A DNA stretch of 43,416 bases from [Clostridium] symbiosum (GCA_021769625.1 JAETSN010000032.1:1-43416), one strand, 5' to 3'; counted from the first letter of the stretch, positions 17,046 through 25,114 are shown. The notes: generated by a model not told the origin, from the sequence alone. Translations and numbers: made by a program.

Positions 17046-17415
17046 AAGATTCCCTCCTCTCATCGGCCCGGATCATTTTGTCTAAAATCATAACATTCTC
17101 CTCAGCATAAAACAATGAACCCGCCAAAAACAGGTCAAAAGAACGCAGATCGGACAAAAAAACCGGACTGCACATCTGTTCACAAACGCCCATGTGACAC
17201 ATTTGCAAAAATATACAAATTTTCCAAAGAAAAAACAACTCCCCTAAAAATATTTATAAATAACAATGATACATCATGTTATAATCTTCAGAAAATTGGT
17301 AAATTCGTATAAACAACAAACTTCTATTCGAATGATGATATGGAAATATGCGCGCTGTTTTCATATTTTCAGAATAAAACAAAACAACCTTTATTTATTG
17401 AAAGGAGAGGGATTT
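17046..17415 (+). promoter_or_regulatory. Intergenic region upstream of the PTS genes, with an extended -10
   Basis: This 370-base AT-rich stretch holds no convincing gene. An extended -10 TGTTATAAT lies at 17277-17285, which would give a leader of about 124 bases before the ulaA-like ATG; no good -35 is seen. A palindrome ATTCGAAT occurs near 17325. The gene is preceded by AAAGGAGAGGG. No clear catabolite-repression site was found by eye. Confidence 0.4.
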
Positions 17416-18768
17416 ATGAATTATATTTTGGATTTGCTGTTAAAACAGATTTTCGGTCAGCCCTTCCTGCTTTTAGCCATTGTCGTGTTCATCGGATATA
17501 TGGCGATGAAACAGAAGATCTCCAAAGCACTGATCGGCGCATTGAAAGCCTCCATCGGCATACTGGTAATGGGTATGGGCTCCGGCGCATTGATATCCAA
17601 TTTTGGCAAACTGCTCACTGTACTGACAGAAACCACGGGCATTCAGGGTGCCGGACTCAACACTTATCCTACCATGACAGCAAGTTATGCAAAAATGGAT
17701 GCCATATTGGGAGAAGGAACCGGAGCTTCGTGGGGTATTTATGTTCTGCTGGTTGCCTTCATTATGAATCTGGTTCTTGTTGCACTCCGCAAATGGACCA
17801 GGATCCGTGCGGTATACCTGACCGGCAATGCAATGATCGTACAGTGCGGTATCAGCACCTACATCGTGTGGAGATTTCTGGGACTTGGCATGATCCCCAC
17901 CGTACTGATCGCTTCCCTGGTCACTGCTTTATACTGGGGAATCTGCTCCACACTGCTGATCGAGCCGACCAAAGCGATCACGGGCGGAGCTGACCTCACG
18001 GTTGCGCACCAGCAGATGTTCATGTCTTTCGTATCTTACAAGCTGGCGCCGAAACTCGGTAATCCCGAAAAGGATGATATCGAGAAGAAGAAACTGCCCG
18101 CTTCCCTGAACTTTTTGCAGGACAGCATTTTAGCCACACTGCTCGTCATGATGATCTCTGTTGCGATCATCATGCTGATCGCCGGCAAAGACGGCGTGGA
18201 ATGGCTGCGCAGTGCCGATGGCTTCAATCAGGCGGGTTATAAGAACTGGGTCGTATTCATGCTCTGGATATCCATCACCCTGACCGCCAATATCTGGGTG
18301 CTTCTCGCCGGCGTGCGTATGTTCGTCGCAGAACTGATGATGTCCTTCAAAGGTATCTCCGAAAAGCTGCTTCCCGGCGCCGTGGCTGGTGTCGACTGTG
18401 CCGCTATCTTCGGTTTTGCCCCGAAATCCGTCGTACTCGGACTTATGTTCGGTGCTCTCGGACAGGTTATCGGACTTTTGCTGCTGCTTCTGTTTAAGAG
18501 CCCTATTTTCCTCGTACCGGGATTTATTCCGCTTTTCTTTGACAACGCGACGATCGCCATCTTTTCCAACAAGTCCGGCGGCTGGAAGGCTGCGGCAGTC
18601 TTTTGTACAATAAATGGACTGATCCAGATACTGGGCTCCATGCTGGCAGTGTCCATGATGGAGTTGACATGGTGGCAGGGCAGCGCGGATTATGCTACAA
18701 TCTGGGTAGCGATCATTGCAATCTTTAAATTTATCGGCGGCGCATTCGGAATACCGATCGCCGGTTAA
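17416..18768 (+). CDS. ulaA: PTS EIIC permease, ascorbate (UlaA) family
   Basis: A 450-aa membrane protein with about ten hydrophobic segments and the hallmarks of the AG/UlaA superfamily: MGMGSGALISNFG, AVYLTGNAMIVQCG, and ADLTVAHQQMF preceding a large loop. The conserved GFIPLFFDNATIAIFSNK lies near the C-terminus. Family members move L-ascorbate or other sugars with phosphorylation by EIIB. EIIB follows 21 bases downstream; no EIIA or ascorbate-6-phosphate catabolic genes are nearby, so the substrate may not be ascorbate. The start at 17416 has a strong AAAGGAG; the frame opens earlier at 17266 without a site. The SorC regulator on the other side of the cysteine desulfurase is a likely controller. 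Confidence 0.88.
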   Translation: MNYILDLLLKQIFGQPFLLLAIVVFIGYMAMKQKISKALIGALKASIGILVMGMGSGALISNFGKLLTVLTETTGIQGAGLNTYPTMTASYAKMDAILGEGTGASWGIYVLLVAFIMNLVLVALRKWTRIRAVYLTGNAMIVQCGISTYIVWRFLGLGMIPTVLIASLVTALYWGICSTLLIEPTKAITGGADLTVAHQQMFMSFVSYKLAPKLGNPEKDDIEKKKLPASLNFLQDSILATLLVMMISVAIIMLIAGKDGVEWLRSADGFNQAGYKNWVVFMLWISITLTANIWVLLAGVRMFVAELMMSFKGISEKLLPGAVAGVDCAAIFGFAPKSVVLGLMFGALGQVIGLLLLLLFKSPIFLVPGFIPLFFDNATIAIFSNKSGGWKAAAVFCTINGLIQILGSMLAVSMMELTWWQGSADYATIWVAIIAIFKFIGGAFGIPIAG

Positions 18769-18789
18769 ATCAAACGGAGGATTTGAACT

Positions 18790-19086
18790 ATGTTGAATAT
18801 CGTATGTGTATGCCATAACGGCATGGGAACAAGTATGTTGATGAAGATCAATGTGACCAATATCTGTAATGACAACGGCATTGAGGCTTCCGTGGAAGCC
18901 TGTGCGCACGGCGAGGCACTCTCTTTTTTGGTAAACGCTGACATCGTGCTGACAAGCCCGGATATTCTGGATTTTCTGCCGTCCTGCAACGCGCAGATCA
19001 TCACGACAAACAATATGCTGAACAAAGCGGAAGTAAATGATCTTATCGTAAATTGTGTAAAAGAACATTTCCCGAACGAGATATAA
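18790..19086 (+). CDS. ulaB: PTS EIIB component, ascorbate-type
   Basis: A 98-aa cytoplasmic protein with the EIIB phosphocysteine loop VCHNGMGTS near residue 8; Cys8 is the expected phosphate carrier. GGAGG lies 9 bases before the ATG. It passes phosphate from an EIIA to the sugar carried by the preceding EIIC. A stand-alone EIIB of this size is typical of UlaB/SgaB proteins. The missing EIIA must come from elsewhere in the genome. Confidence 0.9.
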   Translation: MLNIVCVCHNGMGTSMLMKINVTNICNDNGIEASVEACAHGEALSFLVNADIVLTSPDILDFLPSCNAQIITTNNMLNKAEVNDLIVNCVKEHFPNEI

Positions 19087-19098
19087 AGGATGAATGAG

Positions 19099-19572
19099 AT
19101 GACTGCTGTATTTTATTATCTGATATGCTTTTTGGCGATAGCCTTCCTTATAGCGGAAACCTACCTTGTGATCAGACGCAACCGCACGATCATTGTAAAA
19201 GGAAAAGACGATTTTTTTTCCTTATGCATCGTCATGCTTTTTGCAATGCTTCTGCTGCGCCCAGATGAGGGGACTGATCTGATATCCGCCCTGTGCAGTA
19301 CGCTGGTGCTGACCGCGATATTTTTTTCGATGGCGGTCAAACGAGGCATCAGCGGCAGGGGCATCGAAAAATTCGGGTTTTATATTCCGTGGGAAAAAAT
19401 TGTCGGCATAAGGCTGACGGCTTATCAGATGTCAAAAGTACAGCTCCTTGTCTCAACAAAGTCGCACAATTATAAACTGATCTATCATCAGTACCAACTG
19501 AAAAAGCTGATCTACGAAATACAGAAACATCATGCCGATGTGCTGATCGATGAATCGATAAAGATCATATAA
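19099..19572 (+). CDS. Small membrane protein of unknown function downstream of the PTS genes
   Basis: About 157 aa, with two or three hydrophobic segments (AVFYYLICFLAIAFLIAETY; SLCIVMLFAMLLL; ISALCSTLVLTAIFF) then a soluble tail of about 65 residues rich in Lys and beta-strand-like patterns (FYIPWEKIVGIRL, QLLVSTKSHNYKLIY). This layout resembles membrane proteins with a C-terminal PH-like domain (DUF5673-type), but I do not recognise a function. AAAGG lies 9 bases before the ATG at 19099; the in-frame ATG at 19090 is too close to it. It starts 12 bases after ulaB, so it is in the same operon and could be an accessory or regulator of the permease. Confidence 0.7.
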   Translation: MTAVFYYLICFLAIAFLIAETYLVIRRNRTIIVKGKDDFFSLCIVMLFAMLLLRPDEGTDLISALCSTLVLTAIFFSMAVKRGISGRGIEKFGFYIPWEKIVGIRLTAYQMSKVQLLVSTKSHNYKLIYHQYQLKKLIYEIQKHHADVLIDESIKII

Positions 19573-19584
19573 TACCATTTTTAT

Positions 19585-19623
19585 ACGGCATCACAGGAAA
19601 CATATCACCTCCTGTGATGCCGT
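19585..19623. terminator. Strong hairpin between convergent PTS operon and creatininase-family gene
   Basis: A perfect 14-bp stem, ACGGCATCACAGGA (19585-19598) with TCCTGTGATGCCGT (19610-19623), around an 11-nt loop. It lies between genes that converge, which suits a two-way terminator, but neither side has a good U-tract. Confidence 0.5.
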
Positions 19624-19661
19624 TATCATTCATGGAAATACCGATAAAATAAGACAATTAT

Positions 19662-20390
19662 TCAGAAAAATTTTCTGATCAGATCTGTGATCGTGTTTAC
19701 GGCATCATTGACAAGCGCCTCCCCGTACTTTGCCGAAGCCAGACTGCTGTCCCCAAAAGACCCCGCCTTCACAAAACGCGCCCAGTGTATGGGCCTGTAT
19801 GCATAATCTTCCGGCAACCGGGGATATTCCGCCGCGGCTTCTGAAAGCTTTACCAGCTCCGGTCGCAAATACAGCATGATGGCTGTCTCTGTCTCCCCCG
19901 CATGGGGCGCTGCATGACAGGGAACCGCTTTTGCCTGTGAAAGCACCTCCTCGGAAAATCGTATGGGAAAATGCCAGATATTTTCCCAGCCGAACTCATC
20001 CAGCAGTTCTCTTGCCAGTTCTTTCAGAAAAGGGTAATTCCCGTTATGGCCGCTCATCAGGACAATGTTGGCGGCGCCCTGTTCCTGAAGACTAATCAGG
20101 ATCTCCCTCAGAATTCCTTTCAAAACGCCTGCAGAAAGAGAGATCGTGCCGGGAAAACCTTTTGCCGACCAGACCTGACCATAATTGACCGGCGGCATGA
20201 GCAGCATACCCGTGTTCGCGGCGACCCGCCCTGCGATCTCCATTCCGATGATATTGTCCGTATCCAGAGGAAGGTGATATCCGTGCTGCTCACAGGAGCC
20301 GCATACCACAATGGCACCTCTGCCGCTTTCCAGACGCATCCTGAATTCCGGCGATGTCATATGTCCCGCATAAAATCCGCTCTCCTCCAC
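19662..20390 (-). CDS. Creatininase-family metal-dependent amidohydrolase
   Basis: A 242-aa protein with the family signature GSCEQHGYHLPLDTD. Glu34, His36 and Asp45 match the metal ligands of creatininase in position, and SGHNGN and HAGETETAI carry the remaining His and Glu. The fold is a binuclear-metal amidohydrolase acting on cyclic amides or other amides, with members in several unrelated pathways. The GTG start at 20390 follows GGGAGG; no ATG is nearer. It lies 16 bases after the acidic membrane protein gene, so it is probably co-transcribed with it. Substrate unknown; a true creatinine role is not implied. Confidence 0.85.
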   Translation of the reverse strand: MEESGFYAGHMTSPEFRMRLESGRGAIVVCGSCEQHGYHLPLDTDNIIGMEIAGRVAANTGMLLMPPVNYGQVWSAKGFPGTISLSAGVLKGILREILISLQEQGAANIVLMSGHNGNYPFLKELARELLDEFGWENIWHFPIRFSEEVLSQAKAVPCHAAPHAGETETAIMLYLRPELVKLSEAAAEYPRLPEDYAYRPIHWARFVKAGSFGDSSLASAKYGEALVNDAVNTITDLIRKFF

Positions 20391-20406
20391 AACCGATCCT
20401 CCCTGT

Positions 20407-21423
20407 CTACATCTTCTTCAAATACTCTTCATAGTCCGGATAAGTCACCGTCACCCATCCCTCGTCCACATTCATCCCGATTTCCATCCCCTGCGGGCAA
20501 TAGAACAGAATCAGATAATAGGGGTCCTCCAGATAGTACATCACATCTTCATCATCGTAATAATCCAGCACACTGTCCGCATTCTGCTTCCTGCTTCTGT
20601 CCCGGAAATCCTTCACAAACTCCTCATCGATATCCAGCATCCCCTCGTTTTTCAGAAGCTGCCCGTTCCTCATGTCAAAGTTCAGGCAGTACAGGTAAAA
20701 ATCCGACTGATAATCCAGATATTCCCCGTAATAGACGGTCTCCCGGTATACGATGCTCAAAATATCTTCCGACATATATGTAACGCAGCCGTCCAGCTGT
20801 GCCAGAATACCGTCGCCGCTGTACATGTAGTCTTTGTAATCTTCCTCGTAGTATTCCAGAAGGCTCTCCCACTCGGCGCAGATCGCATCATTGATGGCGT
20901 CCACATTCGGTACATCGCCCTTCACCACCGGATAATTATAATAGATATTGGTAGCGGAACCATCGTGATATTCCTCCTCCTTCAATTCCACGGAATAGGC
21001 AAGGCCCTCCACCCTGTTGTCCGCCGGAAAGGAAAAATATTCTCCCGTCTCATACCCTTCGATGTCCTCGTCATGGGTGGGACGGTCGAACCGCTCTCTC
21101 GGGTCATAATCCTCATCTTCATCAAAATAATGAAACTCACCATCGTCATCATAATAGCCAAATCTGTTGTCATCGTCCTCTTCCGTCTCGCCGTAATAAT
21201 GAAAATAACCGTCGTCATCATAATAGCCGTACTCCGACGCTCCGTCGTAATCTTCACCGGCATTAGCTTCGGCCCAACGCTCTAATTTACCGTTTCTGGA
21301 CAATTCCACAAACTGCATCACAACTGCGATACAGCCCGAGATAAGCCCGATAAAGACAAGTGAAACGACAACGCCGACCGCAATATATTTTCCCTTTTTA
21401 GGATTGTTATTCTCAGGATACAT
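20407..21423 (-). CDS. Acidic, single-pass membrane protein with tyrosine/aspartate repeats (DUF3298-like C-terminal part)
   Basis: A 338-aa protein with a cytoplasmic Lys-rich start, one membrane segment (about 12-38), and a very acidic linker holding two near-identical units, GYYDDDGYFHY (66-76) and GYYDDDGEFHY (89-99). The C-terminal half has an alternating beta-rich, DUF3298/RsiV-like pattern (VVKGDVPNVDAIND, TYMSEDILSIVYRETVYYGEY, LNFDMRNGQLL, YCPQGMEIGMN). RsiV-type domains bind lysozyme or sugars, but here only the pattern is similar. A strong AGGAGG precedes the ATG. It is likely in the cinA transcript. Confidence 0.7.
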   Translation of the reverse strand: MYPENNNPKKGKYIAVGVVVSLVFIGLISGCIAVVMQFVELSRNGKLERWAEANAGEDYDGASEYGYYDDDGYFHYYGETEEDDDNRFGYYDDDGEFHYFDEDEDYDPRERFDRPTHDEDIEGYETGEYFSFPADNRVEGLAYSVELKEEEYHDGSATNIYYNYPVVKGDVPNVDAINDAICAEWESLLEYYEEDYKDYMYSGDGILAQLDGCVTYMSEDILSIVYRETVYYGEYLDYQSDFYLYCLNFDMRNGQLLKNEGMLDIDEEFVKDFRDRSRKQNADSVLDYYDDEDVMYYLEDPYYLILFYCPQGMEIGMNVDEGWVTVTYPDYEEYLKKM

Positions 21424-21457
21424 ACCAGATTTCCTCCTGCATTTTTATCATATTTCC

Positions 21458-22720
21458 TCAGTTGGAAAACATCACATTGCTGCAGTACTGCAAAATACAT
21501 TCACGCATCAGGGAAAGCGCCGCAGAAACCGACGCCTCCCTGATCTTGTTCCTGTTTCCTTTAAAATGATATTCCTTTACGATGAGTTCGCCGCAGACCT
21601 GACAGCCGATGTAAACAAGTCCCACCGGCTTTTCTTCACTGCCGCCGTCCGGACCCGCGATCCCCGTCACGGAGACCGTCACATCCGCTTTGCTGAGCAC
21701 CGCGGCCCCCTTCACCATCTCCTTCGCCACAGTGCTGCTGACCGCGCCATGTTTTTCCAGAGAACTTCTCTTCACACCGAACAGTTTACGCTTTGTTTTG
21801 TTGGAATAGCTGACATAGCCTGCCTTAAATACTTCCGAGGCCCCCGGTACATTGATCAGTCTCGCTGAGAGCAGTCCTCCCGTACAGGACTCCGCCGTGG
21901 CAACAGTCAGACGATTGGCCTCCAGCAGGTCTATCACTGATTTTTCCAGTGTTACCTCCGTGTCTGTCGTATAAATACTGTTGCCGAATCTGCTCTTTAA
22001 CTCCTTCACCACAGGCTTTACGAGCTTCCGCGCCTCTTTTTCATCCCCGGCCTTTGCCGTCACCCGAAGATGCACCTCCCCGGTCTTGGCGTAGGTCGCG
22101 ATCGTGGGGTTGCTCTGTGCATTGATCAGATCCTGTATCATGGTCTCCGCAATGCTCTCTCCCACGCCGCAGATTTTCACGGTCTTTGAATAGATCACAC
22201 CGGGCTGCAGCTCATTCAGATAGGGATAGATATCTTTCTCAAACATGGGGCGCAGCTCATTCGGCGGTCCCGGAAGCAGGATCACCCGCTTGTCCCCCTT
22301 TTCGATGATCAGCCCCGGCGCCGTGCCGTTCTCATTGTCAACGATGATGGCGCCCTCCGGCGCAAGCGCCTGCTTCCAGTTGTTTTCCGTCACGGTAAAG
22401 CCTCTCGACTCCAGATATTCCCGGATCCGCTCCTCGGTGTGGGCATCTTTCACCAGATTGAGTCCCAGCACCTTCGCCGTCACTTCCTTTGTCAGATCAT
22501 CCTGCGTGGGACCGAGCCCCCCGCCCAGAATCACAATATCCGATCTCTCCAGCGCCATCTGCAGCGTCTGCGTCAGCCTTTCCGCATTATCGCCCACCAC
22601 CGTCTGGTAGTAGCAGGAAAGCCCCAGCCCCGCGCACTGCTCCGCCAGATAAGCCGCATTTGTATTCACGATATTTCCCAGTAAAATCTCTGTTCCCACA
22701 CTGATCAGTTCAACAACCAT
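21458..22720 (-). CDS. cinA: CinA family nicotinamide-nucleotide amidohydrolase
   Basis: A 420-aa protein with an N-terminal MoCF-like domain (ISVGTEILLGNIVNTN; ILGGGLGPTQDDLTKE; LLPGPPNELRPMFE) and a C-terminal PncC deamidase domain (VATAESCTGGLLSARL; SVTGIAGPDGGSEEKPVG). It converts NMN to nicotinate mononucleotide, recycling NAD; the name comes from a competence operon. It is commonly next to recA, but here a 10-kb segment lies between them. GGAGAAAG precedes the ATG. Confidence 0.94.
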   Translation of the reverse strand: MVVELISVGTEILLGNIVNTNAAYLAEQCAGLGLSCYYQTVVGDNAERLTQTLQMALERSDIVILGGGLGPTQDDLTKEVTAKVLGLNLVKDAHTEERIREYLESRGFTVTENNWKQALAPEGAIIVDNENGTAPGLIIEKGDKRVILLPGPPNELRPMFEKDIYPYLNELQPGVIYSKTVKICGVGESIAETMIQDLINAQSNPTIATYAKTGEVHLRVTAKAGDEKEARKLVKPVVKELKSRFGNSIYTTDTEVTLEKSVIDLLEANRLTVATAESCTGGLLSARLINVPGASEVFKAGYVSYSNKTKRKLFGVKRSSLEKHGAVSSTVAKEMVKGAAVLSKADVTVSVTGIAGPDGGSEEKPVGLVYIGCQVCGELIVKEYHFKGNRNKIREASVSAALSLMRECILQYCSNVMFSN

Positions 22721-22761
22721 TTCTTTCTCCTATTCCAGTTCCGCATATGCAAATTTTATTT

Positions 22762-22836
22762 CCGCGAGCAACGAGCCAAATGCCGTGCTTAAAGCCAACT
22801 TTTGGTTGGCTTGAGCATATTGGCGACTGCCGCGAG
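22762..22836. repeat. Palindromic element between cinA and pgsA
   Basis: The 7-bp direct repeat CCGCGAG flanks (22762-22768, 22830-22836) a nested imperfect hairpin: GCCAA...TTGGC (22775-22824) outside and GCCAAC/GTTGGC (22794-22810) inside. It resembles a small dispersed palindromic element or a structured leader of cinA. Dispersed copies cannot be checked in this window. Confidence 0.45.
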
Positions 22837-22874
22837 AGTGAAATACCCCGCAGCTTGCTGCAGGGTATTTCACT
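22837..22874 (-). terminator. Long hairpin at the end of pgsA
   Basis: An 18-bp stem, AGTGAAATACCCCGCAGC with GCTGCAGGGTATTTCACT, has a 2-nt loop as drawn. The single C-A mismatch on the plus strand becomes a G-U pair on the minus strand, so the minus RNA is fully paired. It overlaps the pgsA stop codon. No U-tract follows, so it may be a weak terminator or an RNA-stabilising element. Confidence 0.5.
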
Positions 22875-23442
22875 TTGTTCCCTGCATGACCTCTTTATTT
22901 TTTATCAGATAATCCGCCAGAGAGACCACCGTCAAAAGCAGTGATATCCACATTACGATATCCGTCACAAGCTTCAGCGCCCCGATGTTGGCGATCATCA
23001 AGATCACCATGACCATCTGGAAGGTCGTCTTAAACTTTCCCCAGTAACTCGCCGCGATCACCTTTCCGTTGTCCGAAGCGATCAGCCTGAAACCGCTGAT
23101 CACAAACTCCCTGCTGATAATGATGATCACGATCCATGCCGGAATCCTGTCCATCGCCGTCAGGCAGATCATCGCGGAACAGACCAGCAGCTTATCCGCC
23201 AGCGGGTCCATAAACTTTCCGAAATTCGTGATCAGATCATATTTCCTCGCGATCTTCCCGTCCAGCAGGTCCGTCAGCGAGGCGATGACAAAGATCGCCA
23301 GCGCGATATAATCCGTATAGGCAAGGATGCCGCCAAAAAGCATCGTAAACCATCCCCAGCCCTCATAGCCTCCCAAAAGCAGGATCACAAAAGGAATGAT
23401 CAATACCATACGAAATACTGTCAGTTTATTTGGTAAATTCAT
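22870..23442 (-). CDS. pgsA: CDP-diacylglycerol-glycerol-3-phosphate 3-phosphatidyltransferase
   Basis: A 190-aa integral membrane enzyme with the CDP-alcohol phosphotransferase motif (DG-x2-AR-x8-G-x3-D-x3-D): DLLDGKIARKYD followed by FGKFMDPLADK. It makes phosphatidylglycerol-phosphate at the cytoplasmic membrane, the committed step to phosphatidylglycerol and cardiolipin. The ATG follows the rimO stop codon by one base with GGGAG in the rimO 3' end, which shows an operon. About five hydrophobic segments are visible. Confidence 0.95.
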   Translation of the reverse strand: MNLPNKLTVFRMVLIIPFVILLLGGYEGWGWFTMLFGGILAYTDYIALAIFVIASLTDLLDGKIARKYDLITNFGKFMDPLADKLLVCSAMICLTAMDRIPAWIVIIIISREFVISGFRLIASDNGKVIAASYWGKFKTTFQMVMVILMIANIGALKLVTDIVMWISLLLTVVSLADYLIKNKEVMQGTK

Positions 23443-23443
23443 C

Positions 23444-24781
23444 TTATTCTTCTCCCGTCAAAATTTCCTCACCGATCAGGTCATAACCATTGCTGCCTGT
23501 CACTTTCACTTCTACAAAGCTGCCGGAATCGATCTCCCCTGCCGACTCAAAAAACAGATAACCGTCCACATTGGGCGCGTCCATATAGGTTCTCGCCGCA
23601 TAGACATTTTCCTCAGGAAGATATCCCTCCACCACAGCTTCCAGCACCCGTCCCTTTTTCTCCGCCGCCTTCTCAAAAGCGATCTCCTGCTGCAGTTCCA
23701 TCAGTTCATTCCTGCGCTCTTCTTTTACTTTCTCCGGAATCTGGCCGGGCATCAGCGCCGCGGGCGTATCCTCCTCCGCAGAATAGGCAAAAACGCCCAG
23801 CCGGTCAAATTCCATCTCGTTCACAAACCTGTACAGTTTGATAAAATCCTCTTTGGTCTCCCCCGGAAAGCCGGAGATCAACGTTGTCCGCAGACAGATA
23901 TCCGGTATCCCGGCGCGCAGCATGGCGATGATCTGCCTCAGATCCTCCTCCGAAGTGCGCCGCCCCATACGTTTTAACACCGCGTCGGAGGCGTGCTGGA
24001 TCGGAATATCCAGATAATGGCAGATTTTTTTCTCCTGTTTTATCACTTCCACCAGTTCTTCTGTGATTTCTTCCGGATAACAGTACAGAATTCTGATCCA
24101 ATGCAGTTCTTCTATTTTACAGAGCCTTCTCAATAACTCCGGCAGCATTTTCTTTCCATACAGGTCCACGCCGTAAACCGTCGTCTCCTGCGCCACCAGG
24201 ATCAGTTCCTTTACACCTTGGGAAGCCAGATAAGCTGCCTCCTTAAGCAGATCTTCCATCGGCACGCTGCGGTAGCTTCCCCTGATCTTCGGAATAACAC
24301 AGTAGGTACAGTGCTTATCGCAGCCTTCCGCTATCTTCAGGTAGGCATAATGGCCCCCCGTTGTAACGATCCGCCCTGTCCCGGCCCTCCGCGGGAGAGC
24401 GCCCTCCCCGATATGGTTTTTCGCCTTCCCCGCCAGTGTCTCCCCAACCGCCTGCGCGATACTGTGAATATCCGTGATCCCTAAAACGGCGTCCACTTCC
24501 GGTATTTCCTTCTGAATCTCCTCCCGATACCGTTCGGCAAGACATCCCGTCACCAAAAGCGCCCTGATCTGTCCCGTCTTTTTCAGCTCCGCCATGCCCA
24601 GTATCGTTTCTATACTTTCCTCCTTGGCATCCCCGATAAAACAGCAGGTATTGACGATCACGATATCCGCCTCAGATTCTTCATCGGTAAACAGATATCC
24701 CTCTTCCGCGAGCTCTCCCAGCATCACTTCCGTATCCACCAGATTCTTATCACAGCCAAGGGATATAAATAGTATCTTCAT
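23444..24781 (-). CDS. rimO: Ribosomal protein S12 methylthiotransferase
   Basis: A 445-aa radical SAM methylthiotransferase. The N-terminal UPF0004 domain carries a second cluster (Cys in SLGCDKN, in NTCCFIGDAKEE and in VTGCLAERY). The radical SAM CxxxCxxC is in EGCDKHCTYCVIPK, and a C-terminal TRAM domain binds RNA/protein. It adds a methylthio group to a conserved Asp of S12. I chose the ATG at 24781 so the protein begins MKILFISLGCDKN as in homologues; the frame extends to 24814 but that part overlaps hairpin sequence. GAGAAG lies 5 bases upstream. Confidence 0.94.
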   Translation of the reverse strand: MKILFISLGCDKNLVDTEVMLGELAEEGYLFTDEESEADIVIVNTCCFIGDAKEESIETILGMAELKKTGQIRALLVTGCLAERYREEIQKEIPEVDAVLGITDIHSIAQAVGETLAGKAKNHIGEGALPRRAGTGRIVTTGGHYAYLKIAEGCDKHCTYCVIPKIRGSYRSVPMEDLLKEAAYLASQGVKELILVAQETTVYGVDLYGKKMLPELLRRLCKIEELHWIRILYCYPEEITEELVEVIKQEKKICHYLDIPIQHASDAVLKRMGRRTSEEDLRQIIAMLRAGIPDICLRTTLISGFPGETKEDFIKLYRFVNEMEFDRLGVFAYSAEEDTPAALMPGQIPEKVKEERRNELMELQQEIAFEKAAEKKGRVLEAVVEGYLPEENVYAARTYMDAPNVDGYLFFESAGEIDSGSFVEVKVTGSNGYDLIGEEILTGEE

Positions 24782-24829
24782 AAAATCTTCTCTTTTCTGC
24801 GCCATCCGGCGCATCGTGAATCCGGTTCA

Positions 24830-24861
24830 AAAAAGTTGCGGAAAAACCTTCGTTTTTCCGC
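24830..24861 (-). terminator. Terminator between rpoZ and rimO
   Basis: On the minus strand GCGGAAAAAC-GAAG-GTTTTTCCGC (24838-24861) forms a 10-bp stem with a 4-nt loop, followed by AACTTTTTTG. It lies 13 bases after the rpoZ stop and about 50 bases before rimO, so it either ends the yicC-remA-gmk-rpoZ transcript or attenuates read-through into rimO-pgsA-cinA. Confidence 0.75.
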
Positions 24862-24874
24862 GTTTATTCATTCC

Positions 24875-25114
24875 TTACTCTTCCTCATCACTTAAAATAT
24901 GGATCTTCCCCTGTTCCAGCTCGCTGACTGCGATGGAAAGAGGCTTTTCAGCAGATATATTGTCCACCAGAGGTTCATCCCCCGCGATGATCTGTCTCGC
25001 CCTCTTTGCCGTCGCCATCACGATGGAATACCTGCTGTTCACAACAGGCGCCTCCCCCGGCTCTACCTCGCTGTTTACCACTTTCATCAAATCTGCATAA
25101 GATGGATGTAACAT
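24875..25114 (-). CDS. rpoZ: DNA-directed RNA polymerase subunit omega
   Basis: A 79-aa protein with the omega core: MLHPSYADLMKVV, NSRYSIVMATAKRARQI and KPLSIAVSELEQGKI. Omega binds the beta-prime C-terminal region and helps polymerase assembly. It follows gmk with no intergenic base (AAAGGAG lies inside gmk), the usual gmk-rpoZ arrangement. Confidence 0.95.
   Translation of the reverse strand: MLHPSYADLMKVVNSEVEPGEAPVVNSRYSIVMATAKRARQIIAGDEPLVDNISAEKPLSIAVSELEQGKIHILSDEEE

Noticed and set aside
17046-17415. Catabolite-repression site or riboswitch before the PTS genes
   Set aside because: No match to the cre pattern and no riboswitch-like conserved core could be recognised.
18130-19068. 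Minus-strand frame of 312 codons across ulaA-ulaB
   Set aside because: It is antisense to a membrane permease and EIIB with canonical motifs; the product is polar and unlike any family.
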